64,000 nucleotides of DNA from Rhodamnia argentea (taxonomy: Eukaryota > Streptophyta > Magnoliopsida > Myrtales > Myrtaceae). The translations under genes were made by a program, and so were the position numbers. Location of the stretch: positions 15,891,311-15,955,310 of the forward strand of contig NC_063155.1 in assembly GCF_020921035.1 (NCBI RefSeq). The letters are read 5' to 3'. This document shows, one piece after another, positions 31,106 to 41,510 of this stretch; positions within the stretch are counted from its first letter, which is position 1; each line of letters begins with the position of its first letter. The notes beneath the pieces were generated by a model. The model was not told where the DNA came from. It worked only from the letters and a program-made list of their open reading frames with translations, and ran no database searches.

Positions 31106-31867
31106 TCAAAACCAGGCATCGGTAAAATTCCCGCCATCGAATCCGAGGTTATTGAACGCACTCGTTATCGCGTTCACGGCGACCGCGATCCCCACCCTCC
31201 CCAAGAAGTTCCAGCCGGGGTGCCGCAGCGGCGGCGGGGCTGCAGGCACATATGCCGTCTGATGGTGCAGTGCGGGTCTGGGTGGTGGGTACGGGTCTGC
31301 CGCCGGAAAATTGGGCGCGGCGTTCTGCGGATATGCAACCGGAGGGGGGCGCATGGGTGGCACGTATGGTTCAGACAGCGTCGCTGCAGCTTGAGTAGCC
31401 GTGACTGTCTCCTCCTGCTCGCAGAACTTGTAGGAAAATTTGAGAACGACCATGGTCTTTCCCTTGGTCTTCTTCCAGGACGAGGACCACACTTCGCAGC
31501 TCCGCACCTTGGGATTCATGTCGCCGGCGCAGCCCTTCTCAAGCAGATCCTTGACGGGCACATCCCCCTTGCCGACCACGTAAGTAGTCTCGCGGCCAAA
31601 GAAGGGCCCCTTCATGCAGCAGAAGAAGGTGTGCTTCAAGAAGGGCTCCTCCTTCTCGATCTTGAACTCGAGGCGGGTGTCGAGAAGCGCGGCCTCTTCC
31701 ACGGTGAATTTGAAAGTGTGGCCCGACCAGGGGTCGGTGGTGCTGCGTTTCTTGTGGACGGGGGTGCACTGCTTCTCGTCGCCGGAGAGAGAGACGACGA
31801 GGCGGACATCGTGGGCCCCGAGGTTCTCGACCGACAAAATGGTTATCACCAGAGGGTTGGACGCCAT
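31106..31867 (-). CDS. C2-3: SRC2-like C2 protein with Pro-rich linker
   Basis: An intact 253-residue ORF on the minus strand. The N terminus is almost that of C2-1 (VITILSVENLGAHDVRLVVS). The middle of the domain differs: after CAGD it has MNPKVRSCEVWSSSWKKTKG, the longer WSSS/KKTKGK version also found in C2-4 and C2-5, where C2-1 and C2-2 have MEAKLLSCQVWTKGK. This segmental pattern suggests sequence exchange among paralogues. The linker carries YPQNAAPNFPAADPYPPP, and the tail is GWNFLGRVGIAVAVNAITSA ending FDGGNFTDAWF. It closes the first duplicated unit that opens with C2-2. Confidence 0.85.
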   Translation of the reverse strand: MASNPLVITILSVENLGAHDVRLVVSLSGDEKQCTPVHKKRSTTDPWSGHTFKFTVEEAALLDTRLEFKIEKEEPFLKHTFFCCMKGPFFGRETTYVVGKGDVPVKDLLEKGCAGDMNPKVRSCEVWSSSWKKTKGKTMVVLKFSYKFCEQEETVTATQAAATLSEPYVPPMRPPPVAYPQNAAPNFPAADPYPPPRPALHHQTAYVPAAPPPLRHPGWNFLGRVGIAVAVNAITSAFNNLGFDGGNFTDAWF

Positions 31868-32003
31868 GATCTCTGCTCGTCAGGATGGTTTTGAGAGAGA
31901 GTGTGCTTATGAAGGAGAAATGTATGAGAGAGAGAGAGAGGGAGAGAGATGTTGAGATGGAGTCTGTGCTTGGGATGGCTCTTGGGAATGTGAGGAGATC
32001 TTC

Positions 32004-32012
32004 TTATATAGG
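32004..32012 (-). promoter_or_regulatory. TATA box of C2-3
   Basis: CTATATAAG on the minus strand, about 140 bases before the ATG at 31867. The upstream flank differs from those of C2-1 and C2-6. Confidence 0.65.
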
Positions 32013-32086
32013 CATTGCCAGTACCCACAACTAGTAAGAAAACTACTAATTTACTAAAACTGTATCTACATATCAGGAAACGACTC

Positions 32087-32161
32087 TGTTCAAGTGACCC
32101 CCTAATTATTATTCGTCAACGGGCTGGCAAAAATGTATAAAATATCGTTCAAGTGACCCCT
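32087..32161. repeat. Short direct repeats flanking 45 bases
   Basis: cgttcaagtgacccc or close to it occurs at about 32088 and 32147, just at the left edge of the gene-fragment island. It could mark a rearrangement junction. Confidence 0.6.
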
Positions 32162-32299
32162 CAGAAGCTTCACTCTCTCTCTACACTCTGTCTCTGCACT
32201 TCCTCGTCGCTCTCGTGTTTTGCTGCAACACCTCGCCAAAAGCCAAGGCGAGAGGAGCTGGGGAAAAATTGCGGAAGCAGAGAGGAAGCAAAGCAGAGC

Positions 32300-32803
32300 A
32301 TGTTCTCTCTCTTCTTCCTCCTCTCTCTCCCTCTCCTCTCTGCTTCCACTTCCACTCCATATCCATACGGTAAGCTCAACTCTCCCTCTCTCTCTCTTCT
32401 CTCTCTCTAACTGTAATTAACTGACTCGCCCATTTCTCCATTTGCGCAGGCAATGTCTCCTACCACATAGACTGCGGCGGCCACACCCTCGCGGTCGACT
32501 CCTTCAACACCACGTGGCTCCCCGACCGCTTCTTCACCGGCGGGGCCGCCGCCGTCGTCTCGGAGCCCCTCCACTTCCGGCAGCCCCAGGAGAAGACCCT
32601 CCGCTACTTCCCCCTCTCCTCCGGCAAGAAGAACTGCTACGTCGTCCCCGATTTGCCCCCCGGCCGCTACTACGTCCGCACCTTCATCGTCTACGACAAC
32701 TACGACGGCAAGTCCCACTCCCCGAGCTTTGACGCCTCCGTCGAAGGCACCCTCGTCTTCAGCTGGCGCTCCCCCTGGCCCTCCGCCATCGCTCGCGACG
32801 GTG
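32300..32803 (+). pseudogene. 5' fragment of a malectin-like LRR (receptor-like) protein gene
   Basis: Exon 1 (32300-32369) encodes a signal peptide (MFSLFFLLSLPLLSASTST) and ends at a donor. Exon 2 starts at 32450 after tttgcgcag and reads NVSYHIDCGGHTLAVDSFNT, then LRYFPLSSGKKNCYVVPDL and SFDASVEGTLVFSWRSPWP, a malectin-like carbohydrate-binding domain as in plant diglucose-binding LRR proteins. Similarity stops near 32803 in IARDG; ten unrelated codons and a stop follow. Only about 140 residues of what is normally a much longer extracellular protein remain. The preserved intron shows this came from genomic DNA, not from an mRNA. Confidence 0.85.
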
Positions 32804-33042
32804 ACTCGATCATTCGCCCCTTCGCAATATCTTAACCGCAGTGGGAAGTGGAGGCCGTAGATTTCTAGACTCAACGACGGTTAAGAAGCAACCCAACCAC
32901 GGTTAGCGCCCCCACCTACGCCCTCTCATAAAAAGAAGCTCCCCACTGAACTCTGCAATCGCATCGCCTCTCGCACTCAGAACTGGACTCCATGTTAGGC
33001 GAGTGAAAGATCGCGAAGAGTAGGAAGAAAGAGGAAGCGGAA
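32804..33042 (+). other. Junction and 5' leader of the next gene fragment
   Basis: Between the two gene fragments lies about 240 bp, probably upstream sequence of the zinc-finger gene. No TATA box was clearly seen. Confidence 0.4.
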
Positions 33043-33457
33043 ATGATGATGATGACGATGGCCGGCGACCACCACGCCCGCGCACATCCGACCGTCCAGA
33101 TCCCCCCGTGGGAACCCCTCGATGAGCAGGCCTCCGGCGGGCCGTACTCTCCGTATTCCCCCGCCGGGTTCGGCGGCAATGCCGGGGCGGGAGGGGAGTG
33201 AGGCTACGACCTGACGGCGCTGAGGCGGTACCTGCCGTCGAACGAGGAGGAGGAGGAGGACGTGCGCGGGCCGGGGGAGGACGGGGTGCTGGGTTGCGAC
33301 GAGTTCCGGATGTACGAGTTCAAGGTGAGGAAGTGCGCGCGCGGGAGGTCGCACGACTGGACGGAGTGCCCCTACGCGCACCCCGGCGAGAAGGCCCGCC
33401 GCAGGGACCCGCGCAGGTTCCTCTACTCCGGCACTGCATGTCCTGATTTCCGCAAAG
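33043..33457 (+). pseudogene. 5' fragment of a tandem CCCH zinc-finger gene
   Basis: A frame from a run of ATG codons encodes HPTVQIPPWEPLDEQ, a TGA stop at 33199-33201, then [55 protein letters not shown] and [11 protein letters not shown]. This is the arginine-rich/C-H-C-C leader of plant RR-TZF proteins (OZF/TZF type), stress-related RNA-binding regulators. Similarity ends at a donor-like AAAG/gtaag exactly before the CCCH fingers. The stop plus loss of the fingers make it non-functional. Orientation matches the malectin fragment just upstream. Confidence 0.85.
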
Positions 33458-33592
33458 GTAAGAAAAATTAATAACATGGGATATGGGAAAGGGAAAAAAA
33501 AAAAAAAAGAGAACTATATTTGCTTGCGTAGTTTTGTTTGGATCTGCAAATTATATTTGGATTCAGGTGCCATATTCAGGTGCCCTATTATG

Positions 33593-33770
33593 GCTAGCAG
33601 TAGATCCTTTAGATTCATCGTCAACTATGCTCAAATCTCGAATTATTGGTGAGGAATATTATGAAATTGCACCAAAAGTTAAGCAAACTTTACAACGACG
33701 TTGTAAAGAACTTCAAGGCATTATAGCTATCCTTGAATTGAACGAATTTTCCAAAAAAGATTGCGATGGA
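33593..33770 (+). pseudogene. atpB: Chloroplast atpB fragment (NUPT), shortened copy
   Basis: Plus-strand [20 protein letters not shown] and [20 protein letters not shown]. It lacks the first about 25 bases of the other copies and abuts the zinc-finger fragment. The same caacgacgttgtaaag change is present as in other copies, showing common descent after transfer. Confidence 0.85.
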
Positions 33771-33872
33771 GATTGAACTCTTGGCCAAAGGGTATTTACA
33801 TTGAATGAACGCACTCGCCACTCGGTATGAAGAGCGAAAAGACCATTCTCGCTTTTCTCGGGACGAATCGGG

Positions 33873-33920
33873 AAATTCACTAAAGACCATCTTTCTCGAC
33901 GGATGGTCTTTAGTGAATTT
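33873..33920. repeat. Perfect 19-bp hairpin with 10-base loop
   Basis: aaattcactaaagaccatc (33873-33891) and its exact reverse complement (33902-33920). Flanked by clean unique sequence on both sides; function unknown. Confidence 0.85.
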
Positions 33921-35532
33921 CTTCAAGGGTGGGGAAATGGGTAGTCTTCTCTTCGCGAACACAGAGACAGTTGACGAGAGAAGAAATTGGGACGGACGGG
34001 GGCGTGTTCGCGCGTGGAAACAACTCGCTCGCCACACCACAACTTGATAGAAATGAGGATGGCTGGAGCCTTGCTGAGAGATAGTGACTTCTTCGGCCTC
34101 CTCGGTACTCGTGTTGATATGGGTTTAAGCACTCAAATTGTTGATATAAGAAATAATCTATGCAAAATACATTTGTCTGCGCAGATATTATCATATTGGT
34201 GATGCGACCATCCGACAAGAAGAGTAGGAAGATGTGATCACATTGGTGATCCGCGCGGATATTATTATAAGAAACGTTTGATTTGATCACAATGACTCCG
34301 CATTTTACAAGATCCGTTATTGTCGGATCGCAATGGTGCCAGCAGGAATAGAGCCGTAGTTATCCTATCGGTGGCGTGATCGAACCTATGCCTGCGGATG
34401 AAGGGGTTGTCGGAAGTCGGGAAGGGATCGGGGAAAATCGAATCTATTGATCGGGAGATTCTTTGCATATTTGAGAGTTATCACCGGGCGAACCGCTGCA
34501 ATTTCGAAATCGAGAATTCCTTAGTCGCTGAGGAAAAGGGAAAGGAGGAGGAGGAGGAGGATGAGGATGAGGAGGAGGAGGAAAGGGGGGGAGGTGTTGA
34601 CGAGTCCTAATTGGCATTTTTCGTTGTCAGCATCTTTGACTATGACTGGGGCTTTGCCAGCGCACGAGTCTCACAGGCCATTGGGACGCAACACTCGGCC
34701 GCACATACAGAACGGGACTAAAGCATAGGCCCCGAAACTTATGAGAATGGGCCCAATCTTTTGCAGTCGAGCCCGTTCTTAATAAGGCCCAAAGAATCTG
34801 AAAATGGACCAACCTTTGTGCCAGTTTCTGGAAGCCAAGGCCCGATAGTTGTCAACGCCGGTACGCAACTCTTTTTCTTGGGTCGGGTGGTTGCGGGCGA
34901 CGGAAGAAGAACTCGGCTCGAGGGAAATGGAAAGGAGTGCTCGAATTCGGGAGAATAACTGAAAGAAATTCAGGTTCTTCATGATTTTAGGGTTCGCAAT
35001 ATTGATCGAATCCAAATCGGAGCTGAAGGGAAGAATGACAACATTTTCTATTGGAGTTTTTTTTTAAATGTTTTTTCGGTAATGAACGACACTATTTTTA
35101 ACATTTTTCTGACAATCATGTTAGCTCCGATCGATGGTTAGCACCGACTAGACATCTCACGTTAGACTTTTTTAATCAATAGGATTGAATTGGATAATAT
35201 GTAAAAGGTTTATGACTGAATTGTCACAATTGAAATATTTAAGATGTACTAATTCAATAGATATGCGATTATTTTGATAATTTTCCTGTGAACGTTGAAC
35301 TATCTTCTAAATAATTCTATTTTCGATTTGATTTTAAAAACCGATTTCGAGATGAAGGGACAGCCCATAAAATGATACGAATGAGTGAATCATATGTGCG
35401 AAACGTGAGTAAATAATACGTGCTCCTTCATAAACATAATTTACAAAAGAGTCGTCGAGATTTCGAGTATTTCCAAATTACGTAAGAAAACAGAGGGTAA
35501 AAGATTTATGAACACAGGTGATCCCATTTCGA
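33921..35532 (-). repeat. Inverted mosaic: part of C2 flank, promoter-like module and galactinol synthase 3' flank
   Basis: 34075-34135 matches the gtgcttaaacccatat string of C2 flanks, 34640-35040 is the inverted site II/telo-box module, and 35070-35532 is the inverted galactinol synthase 3' flank (compare 17330-17760). An acidic GAG tract at 34545-34590 encodes only low-complexity residues. No intact gene. Confidence 0.65.
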
Positions 35533-35580
35533 TTACACGAAGCCATTGGCGGCAGCATCGGAGGCGATGATCGGAGCCAT
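35533..35580 (-). pseudogene. Galactinol synthase pseudogene 3 (N-terminal stub)
   Basis: Minus-strand ATG at 35580 gives MAPIIASDAAANGFV and a stop. MAP...AAANGFV is how many galactinol synthases begin. Directly after the stub comes DNA homologous to the 3' flank of the other two pseudogenes, so essentially the whole coding body is deleted. A CT/A-rich leader and TATA box precede it. This is the only copy of the enzyme's start in the window. Confidence 0.7.
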
Positions 35581-35696
35581 TTCTATGGTAGAAAGATTTG
35601 TGATTTTCTGTGAGTGGAATGGAGAGTTTGCGTTTGAGAAAGTTTCACAATTGCTTGGCTTGGTTTGCGTTGATAAGAAAAGATTGTGAAGTATAA

Positions 35697-35703
35697 TTTA
35701 TAG
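35697..35703 (-). promoter_or_regulatory. TATA box of the galactinol synthase stub
   Basis: CTATAAA on the minus strand, about 120 bases upstream of the ATG, with a CAAACTCTCC-type leader downstream. Confidence 0.6.
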
Positions 35704-35797
35704 TGGGAAACCAAACCCACCTCCACAAAACGAAAAAAAGGCCAAAAAAAAAAAGGGATATATTGATTAAAAAAAAACGTATGGATTTATATCGTCC

Positions 35798-36022
35798 CGC
35801 CCTTTTATAAGGAAAACTTCGTCGACGAAAGCGATGTAAAGTCAAGAAGCACATTAGTTAGGAAAACTAATGTGCTTCTTGACTAGTTAGGAAAACTAAT
35901 GTGCTTCTTGACTAGTGTGCTTCTTGACTAGTTAGGAAAACTAATGTGCTTCTTGACTAGTTAGGAAAACTAATGTGCTTCTTGACTTTACATCGCTTTC
36001 GTCGACTCCTTATAAAAGGGCG
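35798..36022. promoter_or_regulatory. Inverted-repeat divergent promoter with 29-bp tandem repeats
   Basis: Arms 35798-35857 and 35970-36022 are near-perfect reverse complements, each containing the C2-4 core promoter (cgcccttttataagg) and cgaaagcgatgtaaagtc. Between them lie four and a half copies of a 29-bp unit ttaggaaaactaatgtgctt + cttgactag (starts 35858, 35887, 35932 and 35961, plus a 16-base partial unit at 35916). The plus-side arm serves C2-4; the minus-side TATA points at the galactinol synthase stub. Each unit is itself complementary to the arm ends. Confidence 0.85.
36011..36017 (+). promoter_or_regulatory. TATA box of C2-4
   Basis: TATAAAA in the right arm of the inverted repeat, about 128 bases before the ATG. 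Confidence 0.7.
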
Positions 36023-36144
36023 GCAGCACACAAACTCAGTCCTCACGCACTCTAGCTCTCTCATTTCTCGTCCTCTGCCCATACACAAAAACTCCCTCTC
36101 TCAATACTCCTTCACATTCCCAAGAACCATCCTCAAGCGCAGAC

Positions 36145-36864
36145 GTGATGGAGTCCAGGCCTCTGTCGATTACCCTGATCTCGGCCAAGAACCTCAAGGC
36201 CTGCAATGTCCACCTCGCCGCCTCCCTCTCCGGCGACGAAAGCGACGACAAGCAGCGCACCCCCGACCACAAGAAAGGCAGCACCGCCAACACCTGGTTG
36301 GGCCACACCTTCAAATTCACCGTGGAAGAGGCCCCGCTTCTCGACACCCGCATCGAGTTCAACATCGAGAAGAAGGAGGCCTTCTTGAACCGCTTCTTCT
36401 GCTTCAAAAGGGGCTCCTTCTTTGGCCGCAAGACTTCTTACGTGGTCGGCAAGGTGGATGTGCCCATCGAGGATCTGCGTCCGGATGGCTCCGCCGGCGA
36501 CACGAATCCCAAGGTGCTGAGCTGCGAAGTGTGGTCCTCGTCCCCGAAGAAGACCAAGGGGAAGACCGTGGCCGTTCTCGAATTTTCCTACAAGTTCGGC
36601 GAGCGGTTCCCCGTCGAGGCGCCCCCGGAGCTGGAGGAGGAGACAGTCACGGCTACTCCAGCTGCAGAGCGCCCTCGGACGGGGAACGCCACTCCCGCCT
36701 ATTCTTTTGGGCCCCCGGCAGGATACGGGCCCGCAGCCCCACCGCCACTACGCCGCCCCGGCTGGAGCTTCCTGGAGAGGATGGGGATCGCGGTCACTGT
36801 GAACGCGATAACAAGTGCGTTCAATAACCTCGTATTCGATGGCGGGGATTTTACCGATACCTGA
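36145..36864 (+). CDS. C2-4: SRC2-like C2 protein
   Basis: An intact 239-residue ORF. The first strand reads LSITLISAKNLKACNVHLAA, the version closest to classical SRC2 (ITLISAKDLK). The domain includes KKEAFLNRFFCFKRGSFFGR, IEDLRPDGSAGDTNPKVLSC and SSSPKKTKGKTVAVLEFSYK. The linker is short and Gly/Pro-rich (SFGPPAGYGPAAPPPL), closer to SRC2 tails than in the other copies. The tail is GWSFLERMGIAVTVNAITSA ending FDGGDFTDT. Its promoter lies in the large inverted repeat shared with the neighbouring galactinol synthase stub. Its 3' flank is the one duplicated at 60.45 kb. Confidence 0.85.
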   Translation: MMESRPLSITLISAKNLKACNVHLAASLSGDESDDKQRTPDHKKGSTANTWLGHTFKFTVEEAPLLDTRIEFNIEKKEAFLNRFFCFKRGSFFGRKTSYVVGKVDVPIEDLRPDGSAGDTNPKVLSCEVWSSSPKKTKGKTVAVLEFSYKFGERFPVEAPPELEEETVTATPAAERPRTGNATPAYSFGPPAGYGPAAPPPLRRPGWSFLERMGIAVTVNAITSAFNNLVFDGGDFTDT

Positions 36865-39430
36865 TTTTGATATGTGAACCGAGTATTCTTGTTCATTTGC
36901 ATACGTACTTGTTTCGTCTTTAAGGTTTGTTTAGTTGGTTTTGATTACTGCATCGACTTGGTAAATCTGGTTTGTTTGGGAGAGATTTTGTCGGATCTCT
37001 TATTGTTCTTAAAGGATGCACGTTATAAACACTTCGGCATGTAACAGGATTTTGCATCTGCATAAATCTGAAATAAACGTTACAAGAGAACTAACACTGG
37101 ACAAGATTTTAGACTTGTTATCAATGTTCCATTTCAACTTCACCCGAACCCTTTCGCATTTAAGATGATATACACCACATATATCGACTTTACATCCATA
37201 TGAAGGTTATATTTTTTCCAATTCTAACCTTGACATGGATACTTAGCTTTCACTACGATGACGGTATCCCGATAAAAGTCTTGGTGCGGAAACAGTTTGA
37301 AATATGACTTGAGTTCGACTGTCCTCTCTCTAAAAACGAATCGAGATGCCGGATAGTTCGGGTTTTACTTTTTCCGAAACGAAAGGCGGATCTATATTTA
37401 ATTGAGCATCAACGAAATGTTACGTATGTCACGAAAATTCCAATATTAGACGATCCAAATCTCGGATGGAGTACCAACTGTGGTTAATTAACAAACTATG
37501 GTTAATCAACCAACGAACGCTGGTTTAATTATTTTCTCTTATCGGAAAACAAAACATACACGTTACCAAAAAACAAAAAAACAAAAAAACAAAGCATACT
37601 CCCAGTGGACGTGGAACTTCGGAAACTAAAAAAAAAAATTGAAAAATAATGCACGTGGAAGAAATTCTTTTGACGGGTAGATCGACACGAACGGGCCTAA
37701 ACAATACGACGGGATTGGAATATGATGATGACTTAAGATTGTGTGCTTGACGGGTCCAACGACACGGATTTCTCTAATCAGAAATCAACTTCTATTTCTC
37801 AATGAGCTTAAATTTCAAGATATGAAGCCCAATATCCTACTGAAAGATAGAAACGTTTTCCCATACCCAACCCGATCGATTTAACTTCTCGTTCCGAGGT
37901 CCTAAAAGAGTCGCGCGATCGGCGGTGCTCCACGATTCCATGCTCCAACTTTTGGGATCGATTAACAAAGAAAAAGAGTCGCGTACTGAGGTTCCAAAGG
38001 AAAAATGGACAAAGCCTTCGTGTAACCGTCGATAACTATCGGGCCTTGGCTTCTAGAAACTGGCACAAAGGTTGGGCCATTTTCATTCTTTGGGCCTTGA
38101 TCAATAACGGGCTCGACTGCAAGCTGAGTAAAAGGATTGGGCCACTCTCATGTGTTCCGGGCCCATGCTTTAGTCCTATTTTGTGAGTTCGGAGATGGGA
38201 ATAATTGCAAAATTACTAAAATTGCATTTTTGCCCCCAAAGTGTACCTTTAATCTACTTTAATCTCGGGAATTCATCGGGTCTTACTTTTACGTCCTCCA
38301 CAACCACATTCACGACAAGTATGAAGTATCATTTATTTCTTATGTCGACACCGAGGAAGATTCCTTTATACCCAAAGAGCTTCTTGGTTCGCGGACAAAT
38401 AAATCGAAAGTAGCATAACTATAATCAATGATAATACCACCCTATTTAAGATACCTTTAATTTTCCTTAAAAAAAAAAAAGGTGCACACTCAATCATTTT
38501 TTTTTCAGAAAAAAAAATCATAATTTTTTGGTAATTTCTTTTCACCCACAAAAGTGGAAATCAAGAAAGGTAAAAGTTATACGATTAATTTTTTTAAGAG
38601 TAGACATGAAAATCAGAATACTTGTTACCGGTACTAATATAAAACGCGAGTGTTTTGCCGATTCATGTTTCCCAAAGCCACGTATTAACGGGTAAGTAGG
38701 GTTAAATGTTTGACATATTCTAACACATAATCCAACCGACCTGATTTGGTCGAACTCGATTGAGACACTTTTGGCCTTTGGGGATTTCTCTCGAAAAATC
38801 TTCCTTTGAGGCGAGTAGGAGAATCCAATTGTGCAAATCTGTAAGTTGAAATATTTTCAAATTCGGGATGATCCAGGTGTCTTCAAATAAAAAAAAAATA
38901 ATAGAGCGAATCTACATAAATTTGACGATTTGAAACCGCATACTAAAAAGGAAAGTTTTCAAATAAGGGCACGAAATACCTCATTTTTTTTTTCAAATAA
39001 GGACGTGAAATGGACAAGTGGAATGTTGTTTTCGGGAAGCCAGGCAGAAGGAAAAGAGGCTCTTAGCTAAAGGTAGCTTGTCTCGCCTAGAAGGTGGGAC
39101 ACCTTGGAAGTCTCCTAAAGAAAGGAAAGTCCCTCATGGAGAAACTTTTGAGCTTGGCCAAAAACCTAAATATCGATGCCAATGTTGGCCCATAAACCCT
39201 TTCTCAATGAATGGAGAGAATGTTCGCAAATCACCTTCGTTTGGATCGGAACTTCGTGAACTAAATGTTGGCAAAGCCAATTATTCCATCTTTGGTTTTA
39301 TTTCAAATAAGGATATGAAGTGCTCTCATTATTTTAAATAAAGGCTTACAATGGACAATATTTCAAATAAAGACATGAAGTGATCGTATCAATCTCAAGA
39401 AGGATCTCAATAAGGGGCTTGACTCACCGG
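36865..39430 (+). repeat. Segmental duplication, first copy (counterpart 60451-64000)
   Basis: Starts with the C2-4 3' flank and runs through intergenic DNA, a site II module (37990-38190) and a foldback element. About 1 kb present in the second copy is missing here at about 37772, where ggatttctct joins what are aaatttgcg and gaatttctc in the other copy. Confidence 0.85.
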
Positions 39431-39920
39431 TTGGTTAGGCATTTTCGTCCTTCATTTTTTTTCTTTGTTTTTTCCTTTTTCAATTATCTAAAATAAAAAA
39501 AATTAAAATAAAAGAAACATAGGCGATGGGGCCGCCTCTCGCCAATGGAGTGGAGTAGCGACGATGGCCATCGGGGTCGTGATGCCAACGACCCCGCTGT
39601 TAGAGGTGAGGGCCTACACCGGCGGTGTGGCGACGACCATTGGCGGGAGGGCAAGCATTTCCACCGTATTTCTTTTTTCTACCGCAAGTATTTCCTTTTT
39701 AAATTTTTTTTAATTTTAAATTTAATTTAACCAAAAATATATTGAAATTATATTTTAACGAAAATATCCTTAATTGACCGGCGAGATCAAGCCCCTATTT
39801 GAAACAAAAACGATCGCTTCAAGCCCTTATTTGATATAAACATCACTTCTTGCTTTTATTTAAAATAAAAGATATTCCGAGTTTTTATTTGAATTTTTTT
39901 TTTATTTTAAGAAATTTTCC
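38940..39920. mobile_element. Foldback element with repeated TTTCAAATAAGGACATGAA motif
   Basis: Left side has several tttcaaataaggacgtgaaatg-type repeats (38957, 38990, 39300, 39360). The right side (about 39790-39900) has their complements (cttatttgatataaacatca, gcttttatttaaaat). The middle is partly GC-rich with a gccgcctctcgcc block. No transposase. It is cut by the window end in the second copy. Borders and class uncertain. Confidence 0.4.
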
Positions 39921-40600
39921 CTATTGAAAATCATGAACGGAAAGCAGAATTCCACCGGTTCCTGACACGGACATAGACATCCTCAAAGGACAAGGATCTC
40001 ATGGTTTTCACTAATTCGAAGTGAGAGGTGAATGATGATCTTCCGAGCTGCGAAAATGGCAGACTGGCGCAACTTAGCAGAGATACGATTAATTATCACT
40101 CCAACGTCTCTCTCTCTCTCTTCGATTCGCACAAAATCCAACTCAAAAATTTCCAAAAGAGTAAAGTTTTTTTTTTTTGGTCATGCAAAAGAGTAAAGTA
40201 AGATAATAGCAACTGACCCCATGAAATTAATGTAGTAATCGATAAAATTTAAACAAGGATTACATTTAACAAACTTGAATGTACTTTTGACAACACGAAC
40301 TATGAAAAATAATAAATAATAATTTACGATCTCTTTCTTTTAAGAATTTATGGCTTGCGATATGATGTTATTCTCACGGTCGGTTAAAAAATGGTTACGT
40401 TAGGAAAGTTCTTTTTAAAAATTATTTAGCAATGAGTTATTAGAATCTGATCATGTCTCTGGACGTCTCAATTACGTAAAATAGCGGTAAGATATATTAA
40501 GGCATTATTCCCTCGCAAAAAGAAGGAGCGAGATGAGAAGTGACTGCTGCTGGCATAGGAATTCGAGTCACCGGGAGACCACCGGCTATTTCCGGTAATA
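39921..40600. other. Intergenic, no gene seen
   Basis: AT-rich with a short CT run near 40110. No exon, RNA gene or shared repeat recognised. Confidence 0.45.
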
Positions 40601-40754
40601 ATTCGTGGGGGGAACTCCTCTCCAGCTGCCCCTATCTCCTGACGCAGGTTTCCCTAATTGTCGTCTTGCAAATTTTGCAGCTCCCTTTTTTTTTCCCTTA
40701 ATTATTGCAAGTCTTCTCTCGCCCGCTTTTTTTTTTTTTAATTTTTTCGTTTTT

Positions 40755-41510
40755 TTTTGTGGTCTGAGAGTTCTCTTACCTTTTCCCCCACCCCCGCGGC
40801 TGAACTCTCGAAGTTCTTTTCCTCAGTGGGAATCCCAAAATTGGGATTCCCAATCCCAAATTGGGGAATCCAATTTGGCTCCTTACGCCCTCATGCTCAA
40901 CGCCTTGCTCAGATAGCTGATAGCGAACGGTTTATCGCACGTTCGGAAGCTCCGAGGAACCGGGCACCAGCTCTCGATTCTTCCTTTAGCCGGCCGAGAA
41001 AGCGATTGAGAAAGCCAACAATTCTTTTCGGATCTTTTTTCCGAATATCTTAGATAGAACCTCACAAACCTTATCACCGGAATTCACAACTAACTCTCGA
41101 CCGATAAGAGGCTCCATGTAATTGACCTCGATAGTCTTGAATGCTCCTTCCATCTACGAAAATGAATCCCAGCCATATTTAGATTTAGATGTTCAACCGG
41201 AAAAGCATCTCGAAAAAAAAAAAAGAGAAGATTATCGAGTGAGCCAATAAGAAGCTCTTTTTTATATGATTAAGACAAGACATTGAATTGGATCTCTATT
41301 CTCGGGGAGAATCCATGCTCTGTCAACCAGCTTACTTAAGGGTTCAGATTGAGCTAGTTCTAAAGTGGAAAGAAGGGAAATGAAATGGACTACTTTCATC
41401 CTATCCTCCATGGGGCGGGCTCTCGTATAAGAAGGAAATGGCTGCTCCTAAGGAAGGTATGGATTCCCAAATTGGGATTCCCACTGAGGAAAAGAACTTC
41501 CGACTTCACA
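40755..41510. repeat. Inverted repeat arms upstream of C2-5 around a foreign-looking core
   Basis: gaagttcttttcctcagtggg followed by aatcccaaaattgggattccc (40813-40850) reappears inverted at 41461-41500. The core between (about 40900-41450) has a different texture, with strings such as cggtttatcgcacgttcgga and gccggccgagaaagcg that look like plant mitochondrial intergenic DNA. No mitochondrial gene is recognised, so an organelle origin is only a suspicion. Confidence 0.45.

Noticed and set aside
34398..34610. Acidic 70-residue ORF with an E/D run
   Set aside because: Produced by a GAG/GAT microsatellite; nothing else in the frame looks like a protein.
35858..35986. 29-bp repeats that might look like a CRISPR array
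   Set aside because: Units are directly abutting without unique spacers, lie in a plant promoter and are part of an inverted repeat.
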